From Macrocystis pyrifera (Eukaryota > Sar > Phaeophyceae > Laminariales > Laminariaceae): a DNA stretch of 64,000 bases. How positions within the stretch are numbered: the first letter of the stretch is position 1; each line of letters starts with the position of its first letter. Position numbers and translations under genes: made by a program. The notes beneath the pieces are model-generated. The model had not been told where the DNA came from, did no database searches, and was given only the letters and a program-made list of their open reading frames with translations. Below, in pieces: positions 1 to 11,400 of the stretch. The stretch spans positions 3,467,901-3,531,900 of the forward strand of contig JASSKH010000010.1 in assembly GCA_031763025.1 (NCBI GenBank), written 5' to 3'.

Positions 1-2173
1 TTGTACCCTCAGCTGCCTTGTCGACAAATCTATTGTAGAACGGCAAACGCTCCTCCGAATACTGTAGCATTGGCAACGCAGAGCCTGTACCGGTGCTACA
101 GCAGTACCTTAGGAGATATGGATCAGTATGGTGTCTGACGCTTCTCCGCGCCGTCCTGTTTGCTCTGTATCACTGATGCGTTGCATTCATGCCTCGTGAA
201 CCCACAGGTGGCTACCAGGACTGGCGCTGGGGTATTCCTTATGATAGTCGACCGGGTTTGACGTATCACAGTTGCTATGGAAGAGGTAGACTGGTACCGA
301 CATTTTAGACGGCTGTACCCGATCAGTGTCTTAAGACGAGAGACGAGACGGGTCGAGAAGGGGGTTGGATGAAGGAACCAGTAGGCACGGAGAGGGTTCG
401 AGGTGACAAGGTGGGTACTTAGCGCAGTCATCTGCTACAAATAGCAGCAACTACTGTAGAAGGCTATGGGCTTCCAGAAGTTAAATGGCTGTGATTTTCG
501 ATGTATAACATACGTTGTCGAACAGTCTAGATATTGAAAGCTTCGCCAGTGCCGAAGCCACCGTACCTGCTTCCACCGTAGACAAGGTCGCGAGACTCTG
601 GATTTCCGATTTGAAGCTCTTCCGGGTCCTTTGGCACCACCCTGACGTTGATACGGAATGTACTTGGTACGACTACTGGCATCACAACTTGCCGTTTCCC
701 GGGTGGTTGCTCCATTGTGAGCCTTCGAAAACGCCGTAAGGCCGATGCCTCTATCCACACATTAGTAGAGTTGAGGTGTTGCATGGTGTCCGTGGGGGCT
801 ACGAGGTAGCGAATAGGGGGCTACGAGGTAACGAATAACATGCCGAGAAACACCGTTCACACCTCCAGTTGTTTTTGTCCGCCATTAATAAAAAGCCCCA
901 TGCGAGTCCTCTGAAGCCTGTTCGCCTACGCCTAAAATCCCCGGCTGTCGACGTCTGGCACTTGATATTACTAGGCGACCAGATTCACTTCGAGTACATA
1001 TGCCTCGACCCAATGGCCTTCATTCTGGATGAAATCTGCAAGGAAAGAAGGATCAGAGGGAGTAGAGGTTGCCATTGTTTTAAGCCATTGAAGCTACGGT
1101 TGATACGTCCCCGTATTTGCTGTCACCTTCCAATGCGCTACTTCTCGCTGTCCCATCGCCTCCTTGAAGGAAATCAGATCGAAAATCAAGCACCTTCAAA
1201 TGATTTTCACCCCCCCCCCGTCATACGATTACGGGCATGCCTGATATCGAGTACGCCCTCTCCCCCCCCCTCCCAACGATAGTTTGATGAGTGTTGGTGG
1301 CCGTACCCCGAAAACGTTCCCATGCGTTGTCAATATGTAGTGTTGATAAACGTCAGTATTTAACATATTTGATACCCTGGTATATCTGTAGCCGAACTTC
1401 CTCGCCGCAGGAGCCACAGGAGATCGTTTGATTTTGATGAGGCATGCATGTCGCTACGGTTCCCCGGTATATAACCTGTGCTTTTGGTGCTCGTCCTGGT
1501 GATTATGTTGGAGGTTGTGCGGTGGGCAGCACCCATCATCACGACGCTGATGTAGAAGGTCAGGAGACTGCAGTCGGGCAAAAAGTAGCATCTCGCCGGC
1601 AAAGACACCGTCGGCGAAACAAGCGCCATCCTCTTTTTGTACACGCGAAACCTGCTGGCGGTGAAATCACAGGAAGTTGCCCGAGGAGTTCCCAAGCTGA
1701 TACACACCGGCGGGAGTAACGTCGGGGGCAGTACTGGGATCAAACTCTTCGCGATGATATTGAGCTGTGAGATGAGGTCGAGGCATGACTTGCAGTCCCG
1801 GACGACATCTCGCAAACATTTGTCGTAAAAACAGTACGCCTGGGGTTGACTCTCATCAAAGCCGTCCACCAGCTTCAGTTCCAGCTGAATTGGGTGGTGT
1901 CTCGCAATGAATTTGATGTCTTTGGCTTCGGCCTCACTCCTTTTGGCTGGGAGTCTAGATGTGAGGTGTCATACTTTCCATGACAACCCACAGAGCCACC
2001 CTTTCCAAGCCCAGGTGTCGAGCAACTTGGTGATTGTCTCAGTACAAAACCAAACGCCGAAACGATATCGACTACGGAAGCCCAAGCGTGTCAAATGCTC
2101 ACCTCTCAGGGGCGGCGCAGGCGGCACCCGGTGTGACAGGCATCAGGTACACCGCAGCTTGCATCATCATCCT
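1..2173. other. Repeat-poor stretch without a recognised gene
   Basis: Short frames on both strands, including 169 codons on the minus strand at 1360-1869, show no known motif. Only the RepA tail fragment at 1.22 kb was recognised. Confidence 0.4.
1224..1276 (+). repeat. RepA 3'-tail fragment
   Basis: CATACGATTACGGGCATGCC then GATATCGAGTACGCC and a C-rich run match the terminal 50 bases of RepA. It is preceded by another C run (1211-1219). Confidence 0.5.
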
Positions 2174-2728
2174 CCCCCCCCCCCCCCCCCATATATTGTA
2201 TATGGGTTGGGTTGGCGTCGGTGGCAACGACACTGTAAAACATGCCGCTCACTACGTGAGCTAGACATCCCGGGTACCGTTGCGTTTTTTTTTTTTTTTT
2301 TGGCGGTCGCCCACAGCTGGTCGTCGAGTTAGATAATTTGTGCGAGGTAAAGAACCTTTACTCTGCACAAGGGAATTGATCGTATCACGTAGTGTTCAAG
2401 GTAAGCCACCCAAGAGGCAGTTGCATAGTACTCCCATTGCTGTCTCTGGAAGTGGCCACACCGGAAATTAAACTAACTCATTGAAGCTGTCACCCATATG
2501 CAAGTCCGCCTCGGTTCTTAGTAGTATGCAGCTCACCCTTCATGCGACTCGCCGGACACCTCACGGCGCTTCGCGCTTGGTGCAAGCAATGTCTGCCTGG
2601 TTGGTGAAAACCCGACGTGCTCCGTCCCGGCATTGTAGGGATGCGAGGGTCTATAGTCATACGACTACGGCCATGCATGAGATCGAGCACATCTCTCCTA
2701 TCGAGTACACCCCCCCCCCCCCCCCCCC
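2174..2728 (+). repeat. RepA copy 1, full form, poly-C at both ends
   Basis: Begins with a C run (2174-2190) then ATATATTGTATATGGG, and ends GAGTACAC plus a C run (2710-2728). The interior includes an 18-base T run, CTACGTGAGCTAGAC and the 3' block ATGCGAGGGTC...CGACTACGGCCATGCATGA. Seven other copies occur in the window in both orientations. An ORF for KTRRAPSRHCRDARVY recurs in several copies but is too short and variable to be called a gene. Confidence 0.8.
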
Positions 2729-4487
2729 AGAAAAACTCGGCAGCCTAGGCAATAAGACCATGGCACCGCACTGTCCTCGCCAACGTTCTACCGTCACACT
2801 CGGACACGTCCGATGAGCTGCTGCGGTGCGTTTGTAGCAGCGAACTCGTATTGATCTCCGTTCATCCAAACGGAATATCATCGTCCTGAAATCTACCGCT
2901 GGTGTTGTACAGGGCTCCAAGCCCTTGTCCGGGAGGAGAAGGATCTCCTCTGACTATTTAGTGGGAATCACATGCACTTGTATGAAAAGCTGGAACGCAG
3001 TAAATTATGGCGCCGGTGTTGACCTTCATGAGGAACACACCGTTCCAGTAAGCCTTGCGACATGTCGACAAAATCGTAGCACAGAGGTGATGGATCCCAT
3101 GAGATCACCCTAGACTATCAATAGCTGGAATTGCGGACTGTCGGCTTTGTGCGTGACTTTGCTCGGGTGAAGCTGCTGCGTGCTGTCTCCGGGGGCGCAG
3201 AAATTGTTGGTGCTTCCCATATTCAGCCGCAGTTAAACATAGCTGAATGTGCATAGGTATCCCTCCCTTGCACGACGAGGGCGTAACCAAATCATTATCG
3301 AAACATGGAACAACGTAGCACACGATTGGTCGTACCGCATCGAGAAGTTGTCGATGCCTTGTGGGGTTTGCTACATTGTTCACTGTCTTTCAAAGTTTTT
3401 TTTCGTCCGCCTTGCGTAGGCGGGGGGGTCCAGGCCACCTGTTTGGTAACGGTTCCGAAGTGTGGTGCCGCTCGCTCCCGCACGTAGCAGATGACGCCCG
3501 GAATCAGGCGCGTTGATTCCTGGAATGAATTGGGTGTTTCTTACCGTTGTGCTCGGCGAAGGTACTGGCATCAGTAACGGTGCGAAAACCATCCGACGCC
3601 TCCCAACAGGAGGTATTTTGCCATCATGAGGACCCGGTGAGGCTGTTCCAGCCTCGCGTAGTTAGTCGTCCCCTGTAGCACTTCGAGGGAGGGATCCCCG
3701 TAGACGGAGGATTCTGATGCAAAGCTTCCCACAAGCACGGCGAGGGAGATGCTGGTGCCACGCCCTCGATCTTCAACCTTGCCCATAGTCTGTGACGCCT
3801 CCAGGTAGGTCACTCTTTTCATCCAGAGCTCCTCCGAAGTAACATTTCAATGCCCCGAACAGCCAGCCTCAGGTGTTTTACGTTACCTTTGATGTGAACA
3901 TTGTGTCCAGACAACCATGCGAGCTCGAAGAAGGGTTATCTATGGGATTTCTCGTCGTAGCTGTCATCGCGGCCTCCCCTGCCACGACGGGAGAGAGATA
4001 ATAGAAGCACTAAACGATAGCTGCTCGGTGGGCTCCGCTGCCGGGGTAGTGTATGAGCTGCCCACATGCGCGTCATTGCGCTGACCTTCTCATTGCTCAA
4101 AGCCCTTTGGACGAGGCAGTTGGCTCGTCGGTTCGGGTGTCTTGTCTCGGGCGAAACACTGTATGTCGTCTTACCGTCACCTCCTGTCTCCGCCATTTAC
4201 TCTCTCGCTGTGGCCGCTAGTCCAGCAGTTCAGGGCGCGTGTTGCAACGGTGACCATGTCTGCTACTGTTGCACTGCAATACTAGACGGCTTGCTGAGGT
4301 TGAATCGCCGTTATTGTCGCTTGCATGGCCACGCCACGGCCTGCAACGGACTAGGCGGAAGGACGAAGCAGATGGTCGATGATTAAGGTCGACATCATCG
4401 AAAAAATGCGCATCCGTCAGTCTGAAGCTAAGACCTGGAAAAAAAAATCTTAGTTTTCTGCCCGTGGTCATTCTTGTCGGTGATGGC
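2729..4487. other. Unassigned stretch between RepA copies 1 and 2
   Basis: These opposite-facing RepA copies flank 1.76 kb with several 60-100 codon frames, mostly minus strand, that do not assemble into a recognised protein. Confidence 0.4.
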
Positions 4488-5064
4488 GGGGGGGGGGGGG
4501 GGGGGGGGGGTACTCGATAGGAGAGATGTACTCGATCTCATGCATGGCCGTAGTCGTATGACCATAGACCCTCGCATCCCTACAATGCCGGGACGGAGCA
4601 TGTCCGGTTTTCACCGACCAGGCAGACATTGCTCGCACCAAGCGCGAAGCGCCGTGAGGTGTCCGGCGAGTCTCGTGAAGGGTGAGCTGCATCCTACTAA
4701 GAACCGCCTGTGAGGCGGACTTGCATATGGATGACAGCTTCAATGAGTTAGTTTAATTTCCGGTGTGGCCACTTCCAGAGACAGCGATGGGAATACTACC
4801 AGGTATGTAACTGCCTCTTGGGCGCCGTACCTTGAACACTACGTGATACGATCAATTCCCTTGCGCAGAGTAAAGGTTCTTTACTTCGCACAAATGATCT
4901 AACTAGACGACCAGCTGTGGGCGACCGCAAAAAAAAAAAAAAAAAAAAAAAAAACGGTACCCTGGATGTCTAGCTCACGTAGTGAGCGGCATGTTTTACA
5001 GTGTCGCTGCCAACCGACGCCAACCCAACCCATATATAATATATGGGGGGGGGGGGGGGGGGGG
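4488..5064 (-). repeat. RepA copy 2, full form, minus orientation
   Basis: Reverse complement of copy 1 over its whole length, with G runs at 4488-4510 and 5045-5064. It carries a 7-bp CCTGGTA insertion that copy 1 lacks (at about 4797-4805 on the plus strand). Confidence 0.8.
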
Positions 5065-5302
5065 ATCGTTGTATGCTTGTCTGACCTTCCGTTTTTAGCC
5101 GTAGCCACGGGACTGAAGGTCATTTTTGGCGGTGACGATACCCTCTCGGTCTTGTCTGGTCTTCAGTTTGGCCGTGGGTAGTAATCTTGATACTTCGTAT
5201 GAATACCATGCACACGCTGCGCCTCGTTTGTGTAGACTTCGTACTTGGTGGCGAGGGCTCTCCACCACGTAGTCATATATTGCCTTCGCAGAGACCCCCC
5301 TC

Positions 5303-5546
5303 CCTGCCACACCGGAAAATGCATAACCTAACCGAAGCTGTCATCCATATGCAAGTCCGCCTCACAAGTGGTTCTTAGTAGAATGCAGCTCACTTTTCAT
5401 GCGACTCTTCGAACGTCTCACGGCGTTCCGCGCTTAGTGCAAGCAACGTCTGCTTGGTCAGTGAAAACCCGACGCGCTCCGTCCCGGCATTGTAGGGATT
5501 CGAGGGTCTACGTTCACACGACTACGGCCATGTATGATGCCCCCCC
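5303..5546 (+). repeat. RepA copy 3, 3' part only
   Basis: Matches the 3' part of RepA from CCACACCGG to GCCATGTATGATG and ends at a short C run. The 5' half of the element is missing. Confidence 0.7.
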
Positions 5547-5558
5547 TGCCTTCTATCC

Positions 5559-5829
5559 TGGAAATAAAATTAACTCATTGAAGCTGTCATAGATATGCAA
5601 GAAAATCCGCCTCCCAAGCGGTTCTTAGTAGGATGCAAGATCACCCTTCATGCGACTCGCCCAACACCTCACGTTTCGCTTCACGCTTGGTGCAAGCAAT
5701 GCCTGCCTGGTTGGTGAAAACCCGACGTGCTCCGTCCCGGCGTTGTAGGGATGCGAGGGTCCATGATCAAACGACTACGGCCATGCATGATATCGAGTAT
5801 GCACCCACCCCTGCCTTCTATCCCCCGTG
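5559..5829 (+). repeat. RepA copy 4, 3' part only
   Basis: Directly follows copy 3 in the same orientation and again contains only the 3' part, ending GATATCGAGTATGCACCC. The tandem placement suggests either a local duplication or repeated insertion next to a previous C-rich tail. Confidence 0.7.
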
Positions 5830-6987
5830 ATACCGGGAAATCTGCAACTTGCAAATGACGTGCTGGTTTACGCGGTGCCACTATTAATAGTCATATGGCC
5901 TGCGCGTTCAGTGGGGCTCACCATATCGTAAACGCGTCACTGGCAGCGGCACACCCACGTTTACTACAGAGAGCAGCGCCTCCTAACGGGGCGCGTCCCC
6001 AAACGTTGCGGTAAGCAATACTACATACACCTCAATGAGTTTTTTACGTGGGCAAGTTCCTGCTGCGCTAGAACAGCGCCCCCTCGCCCAGCGCCTGGTC
6101 GGTGCCTGCTCGGCGGGCACACCAAAGAAGCTGGGGAATGCGTTTAACGCCCAGGGTGGCTGCAGTTGACAACCATCAAGCGACTGTTTGGGAAAACAAG
6201 ATGGGTTGCTCAACATCTTCCAACGGCGAAAAAAAAACGGTGGTCGGGCGTGCTCTGTCCAGCACTTGGCCAAGCGCTTTACTAAGAAAAAGAGGGTATA
6301 CTACGATGATTCTGCACGACACTAGCATTTTCCTTCTCGCCCTGTGCAGGGACGCACGTACGATGTAAAGTATTCAGCCCGCGGATATAGTGTCGTCCAG
6401 ACTCCGTTGCTGCACGTCTTGCGTGCAAAACCCTTTCACATGTGCAGCTATTTGATAGATACGCTGCACTCTTCCCCTCGGCCAAAATAAAGTTATCGGA
6501 ACAGCCCAAGCCCTGGGCAAGATCCAACGCTCCCATGGCAAAAACATATCCACCACGCCGCGCAAAGTGTCATGCCATTGAGACCCTGCTGCAGCACGCT
6601 GCGCGTGATGGACCCTCCCCGAATACCGAATACGCCCCTGCAAAGTCACGCTCGGAGCGGTTGCACAGCAACGCTCGCCGCAAGAAGAAAACCCAGATAC
6701 TGCAGATACGCTGGCGCTGAACTCTTACAGCATGACCTCCGAAAACGACCGAAGTCTACGTGGTGTATGTAGACGGAATACGCCCCAGATACGCATCTAA
6801 ACGCCATGCTCTAACCGTATTTTTGGAGGGACGTCATGCTGCTTTTCACCGCCCCTTTATGCGTCCCTCGACCCGGGGGTTGACATCCCTTCAGATCGAA
6901 CCAGCAGCGGCACACGCACAAGACATGATCACGCAATGATCACATACATGTGCCACAGTATCATACCGCAAGACAATGCGTCTATGT

Positions 6988-7222
6988 GACCGTATCACAC
7001 GGGTGATAAGACAACACATCGCCTGGGTCCAATTTCAGAGACTGGTTTCTCCTAATCCAGGGGGGGCGCACACAACCAAGATGGTGGCTTTGGACAGATC
7101 TGATCTTGTCGAGATCTCCTTCCATAGACGCGTCGCTCGAATATTTGCACCCTCCCCGCTGTCGAGCAAAAAATCAGCGTGGACCGTTTTCCGAGGGGGT
7201 GCGCAATCTTGTGTGACACCAG
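6988..7222 (+). mobile_element. Element C copy 1 (inverted-repeat MITE-like)
   Basis: About 235 bp. The left end reads ATCACACGGGTGATAAGACA and the right end is its diverged inverse (AATCTTGTGTGACA). The interior ATGGTGGCTTTGGA is shared with copies 2 and 5. Non-coding. Confidence 0.6.
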
Positions 7223-7494
7223 TATTCCGTATGCAGACCGACAAGGGGGAGGAACAGAGTCCTGCCGCAAGCGAGGCCCATCCCAGTCGTCTAAACGCAC
7301 CTACGGCCCCGAAATCAAGCAGCCCCGCTGTCGCGTCTCAAGCACCGATCCTTTGTTCTTCTAAACCCCCACAGCAGCTGCCCTGGATGTATCAGGAACC
7401 AGGGCATCACTTCGGATGAACTGCTGTCACCCCCCCCCCCTCCGCCTGAACGCGGCCTGGGTGTGTTGGCACTCTGTAGTAATTCCTTGCAAAA

Positions 7495-7570
7495 CACCCC
7501 CCCCCCCCTAAAATATACCTGGGATAATATACAGGTTGGGTTGGCGTCGGTTGGCGACGACGCTGTACGT
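7495..7570 (+). repeat. RepA 5'-head fragment
   Basis: A C run (7496-7508) is followed by a degenerate ATAATATACAGGTTGGGTTGG and GGCGTCGGTTGGCGACGAC, the RepA head. The remainder is missing. It shows that the leading C run is a reproducible part of the 5' junction. Confidence 0.55.
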
Positions 7571-7888
7571 AACTCGGACGGTACGCAATAAACAAGAATG
7601 GACAGGGCTCTACGGTGCGAGGATACACCCGCTTTGCGCTTCGATATCTCGTTCGTTGCCGACTGCAACTCTAGAGTGTTTTTACTGTTGCCAGTAGCCG
7701 TCGCTGTCTGCGCAGTTAGCGCTCTGCTGCTCAAATGGGCTACATATTGTTGGTATTGGGAAGAGCGATATATCTCTGAACGCCCCAGAGCGCACGTACA
7801 GCAGAGCACAGCAGTACCACTACTGTAGTACTCGACGACGAGTTTGGAGATTGCACTCTGGTGCACTCGTCGAAATTCGAAGGATACT

Positions 7889-7995
7889 ATTACGGGGGTC
7901 CATAGTTAACAGGACCTACGGTATAGATAAAAACCTATATATTACCTATTTTTAGTAACAAAATTTGGTCCCGTTAACTATGGACCCCCGTAATA
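7889..7995. mobile_element. MITE B copy 1
   Basis: Palindromic element of about 105 bp whose ends read TTACGGGGG...CCCCCGTAA, flanked by TA on both sides. The inner arms CCATAGTTAAC and GTTAACTATGG pair, and the centre has AAAAACCTATATAT. Non-coding; TA target duplication is typical of Tc1/mariner-type MITEs. Confidence 0.8.
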
Positions 7996-8405
7996 CGTAC
8001 AACAGTAGTATGCACTATTTATTAGCCCTAGATGATCCGAGGTCCGCTAGCAATCTGGGAGAAGGGATCTTTAGGTTGGTAGGCTGTTCAGGTGTTTGGG
8101 TCCCTGTTCCCTGTTGGGATCAAGGTACGGGCGGAGACCCAACCCAACCCCTGACTCTGATGATGGATTTGCGGTGGATTTGCGGCGGGAATTTAGGGGA
8201 GTTCAAAGTTCTCACGAAGCGTTCTTCAGCGGCCTTTTCGGCGGTTTCAATCCCCGCTCCCCTTTGTTTAGAGTCCAGAAAAATTAGACCCGTCGATACG
8301 ACGGCCCGACTCTAGACAGTCACGCTCGCCGCGGCTCGGGGTCAATCCAAGTTTGTGTTGCACACACCAGGACACCCCAGACCACTGGATACCCCGGAAT
8401 AAGCC

Positions 8406-11400
8406 ATGGCGAGGCATCTGACATCGGCGGACATTGGGTCTGTGGCGGACGCCACGAATGCATTCGGCGAAGACAAGGGACTGCTCATATGCCGCCCGAG
8501 GCGCAGGTAAGTACTCTAAGTACCCGACGATATTATACAGCTGATATTTTACACGCACGAACGAATATGTATGATGCATGGTGGCCGTATCATGTACTCC
8601 TACCTGGCATTCTCTTATACTTACAACAGGTACCTCGTACCAGTATACTCTCGTCCCATGCAATAGTTCGGTAGGGTGTAGTGCGCATACAAGCTCTGTC
8701 ACGAGCAGTCACGAGCCCCGACGCACCGAGAGATCGTCATTTGGCCACGACGACCGTAGTTTCGAACGCCAGATGACAACTGACTGCTGTGTGAGGAGGC
8801 GCTTGACAGTACCAGACGTCGAGTTTGGACTGCCGAGGGATCACTTTGTGCATGACGTACGTATTCGACCCCATTTCTGTAGGACTGCACGAAAAAAACA
8901 CCTAGAATTACTGTAGAGCTATACTGCAAGTACTGTGCAGTACGAGTAGTAGCCACAAGAGTTCACGACTTTCACCGCTATCATAGACTACGAAAATGTT
9001 TTGCATCACTCGGCAACCTACTTTAAGCAGGTGTTAGGCTATTATACGCACAGCAGTAGTCCAACTTTACTGCTACTTACTACAGAAATACAAAAACGAA
9101 AACGCGCGCAAAAATAAACCAGACTGCACCATTGATAAAGTACGTACATACTGCGTATCATACGTACACGGTGTCTGCCGGGATATACAGGAAGCTCTTA
9201 CTTTCGGGAGCCGTTGCGCTGAAGATATACTTGTACGTTACGTTGCGCAAACAAAAAAAAAACTCCAGCCTGAGCCAATATCCCTCTTTCAAGTATGCGA
9301 GTATAGGTATCCTGTCGTGTATCGTATGTCGTCGACCTTTTGTTCATTTTCCGAAGACGAAATTCACGACGCTGATTGGCGCATTTACGTATTGAGACTG
9401 GCTGCGCGGCCGTCTTGGACAAGACACCCGAAGGGAAGGCTACATGCACATACCGTCTAACACGTAAGATAACACACCGGCTGGGACCAATTTCAGACCC
9501 GGTTTTCCTCCGAAACATGGGGAGCATACACAACGAAAATGGTGGCTTTGGAAAGACTTCATCGAGAAGGTTGCACAGTAGACGCATCGCTCGTCGTACT
9601 CGGTACGCCTGTCGAGAAACCAAGACTCGAAAATCGTCCGAGGGGGTTTGTTATCTTAAGTGTCATTATACGGTACTTATCCCAAAATATAAAAACCATT
9701 TTTTATCAAGTATTTACCAGGTATATACAAACAAACAATCCTTAAATATCGGGGCAAAATTGGGACCAGGCGTAAATACAAGGACCGCTTGGTCTTCATA
9801 TTGATGTCTAAAATAACCTTATATTTCCGGCCAGAGTGGTAGGACAGATCAGCTCACCGCAGCTCGGAGCTGCGAGTACAGCTCTGCCGTGAGAATTATC
9901 ACTCCAGACCTACCGGATACCGTATAACACTTAAGATAAGACACCCCCTCGGACGATTTTCAAAGTTGGGTTTTCTCGGCAACGGGGAGGGCGTACTGAG
10001 TACGATTAGCGATGCGTCTATGCAACCTTCTGGACGAAATAATTCCAAAGCCACGGTTTCCGCTGTCTGTGCCCCCCAGTTTTTGGAGGAAACCAGGTCT
10101 GAAATTCGTTCGCAGGGGGTGTGTTATCTTATCACCCAATGTGATATTTGCCGAGTGTGAGGTACTACCCTGCCAGGTACGATATTGGTTCTCCTTCGTA
10201 CTTGTACACATGCCTTTTTTTTTCGGCGGTGAACAACGTATGGGAGATAGATGAGCTACATGAATGCATCTTCGATGTGTGAAAAGGGGTTGCCACGCGC
10301 CAGTAGAGAGCGCCAACGGATACGATGTTGGGGCAAGCGTTCGGAGTATACAGCAGTTCCAAAAGCAAATGCATTCCCGCTTCAGAACTGTATCCAACTT
10401 TTTCTGTGCACATAAACTGCTTAAAATTCGAGTGGGAACCAACTTATTATCGAAAGCGAGTGTAAGGCAGCAACCAGGGAAGGTCCGGTGGGGAGGGGGA
10501 AGGAAGGGCAAACAGATGTATTTGATTTCGGGTCAGCGTGTGTCGCTGGGTTCACAGCTCACCTGCCGGCAAGTTAAGACCCGACCCGATCGGAAAACGT
10601 TTTCGTCCTCACGTGGAACAAAACAGATCAGATCAGATCGCCACTCGTGATTTAGATACTTGGGGGCAGATGAATCCCAGATCTGCACGATCTATGTATC
10701 TCATGTTGTCGCGGGGGGGGGGGGGGGGTGACAGGACAACGACAACATCGACAGGGTTATGTCTTGTATGTCACGCAGGTTGCAAAGTTAAGCGTCAACG
10801 ACTCCATCGGTCGAATTCACAGCTGACTCATCTGTACTAACTTGATATAAAAAACGTACGCATCGTAACGTCATGGGAAACTACAAATCGCAAAAACAAA
10901 AACACTTACTACTGCTGCACTACATCCGTCTGCCGTCTCTTTTCTCTCTGCCTGCTGCCGCCTCTTTTTTCTCGTCCCGTCCCGACTCCGCCTTCCTATC
11001 ATGCCACACGGACCACGCTACAAGTTCCTGGAAGCCTTTCTTCACCATCCCCGAGGGGTACTACGCGCTCGTCACCAAACACGGCGCTGACATGAACCAC
11101 GACGGCAGCGTGAGTAAAAAAAGTACGCTAGGCATTACCTTGTATGCAATTACTGGGTACAACTCTACTGTAAGTAGGTCGAACGAAAACATTGGTACTG
11201 ACACTGTTGCGGAGGACCATAGTAAATAAGACCAAATATTGTTAGTAACAAAAGGGAAATATGTAGGTTTTTGTGCGTACCGTAGGTCCTATTTACTATG
11301 GTCGCCCGTAATAAGCGGTCTTTCTCTACGCCCAGAGCGGTATTCAATATTAAGACGCGAGTTGACGAGGGAAGAAAGGGCTTTAAGTCTCACTCTCGAG

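Larger units (their letters stand above)
5830..8405. other. Upstream region of the SPFH gene
   Basis: Contains element C copy 1, a RepA head and MITE B copy 1 (about 410 bp before the start codon). No promoter element could be recognised with confidence. Confidence 0.4.

Noticed and set aside
2481-2816. Recurring Arg/Ser-rich ORF in RepA copies
   Set aside because: Seen in several copies but with different ends, stops and frames; better explained as repeat homology, though it could be a remnant of a LINE C-terminus.
10873-11109. ATG 10873 as the SPFH start, giving a hydrophobic N-terminus
   Set aside because: The stretch before 11025 is pyrimidine-rich and reads better as intron end; the phase-matched exon at 8406-8506 with a strong donor is preferred. 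Not excluded.
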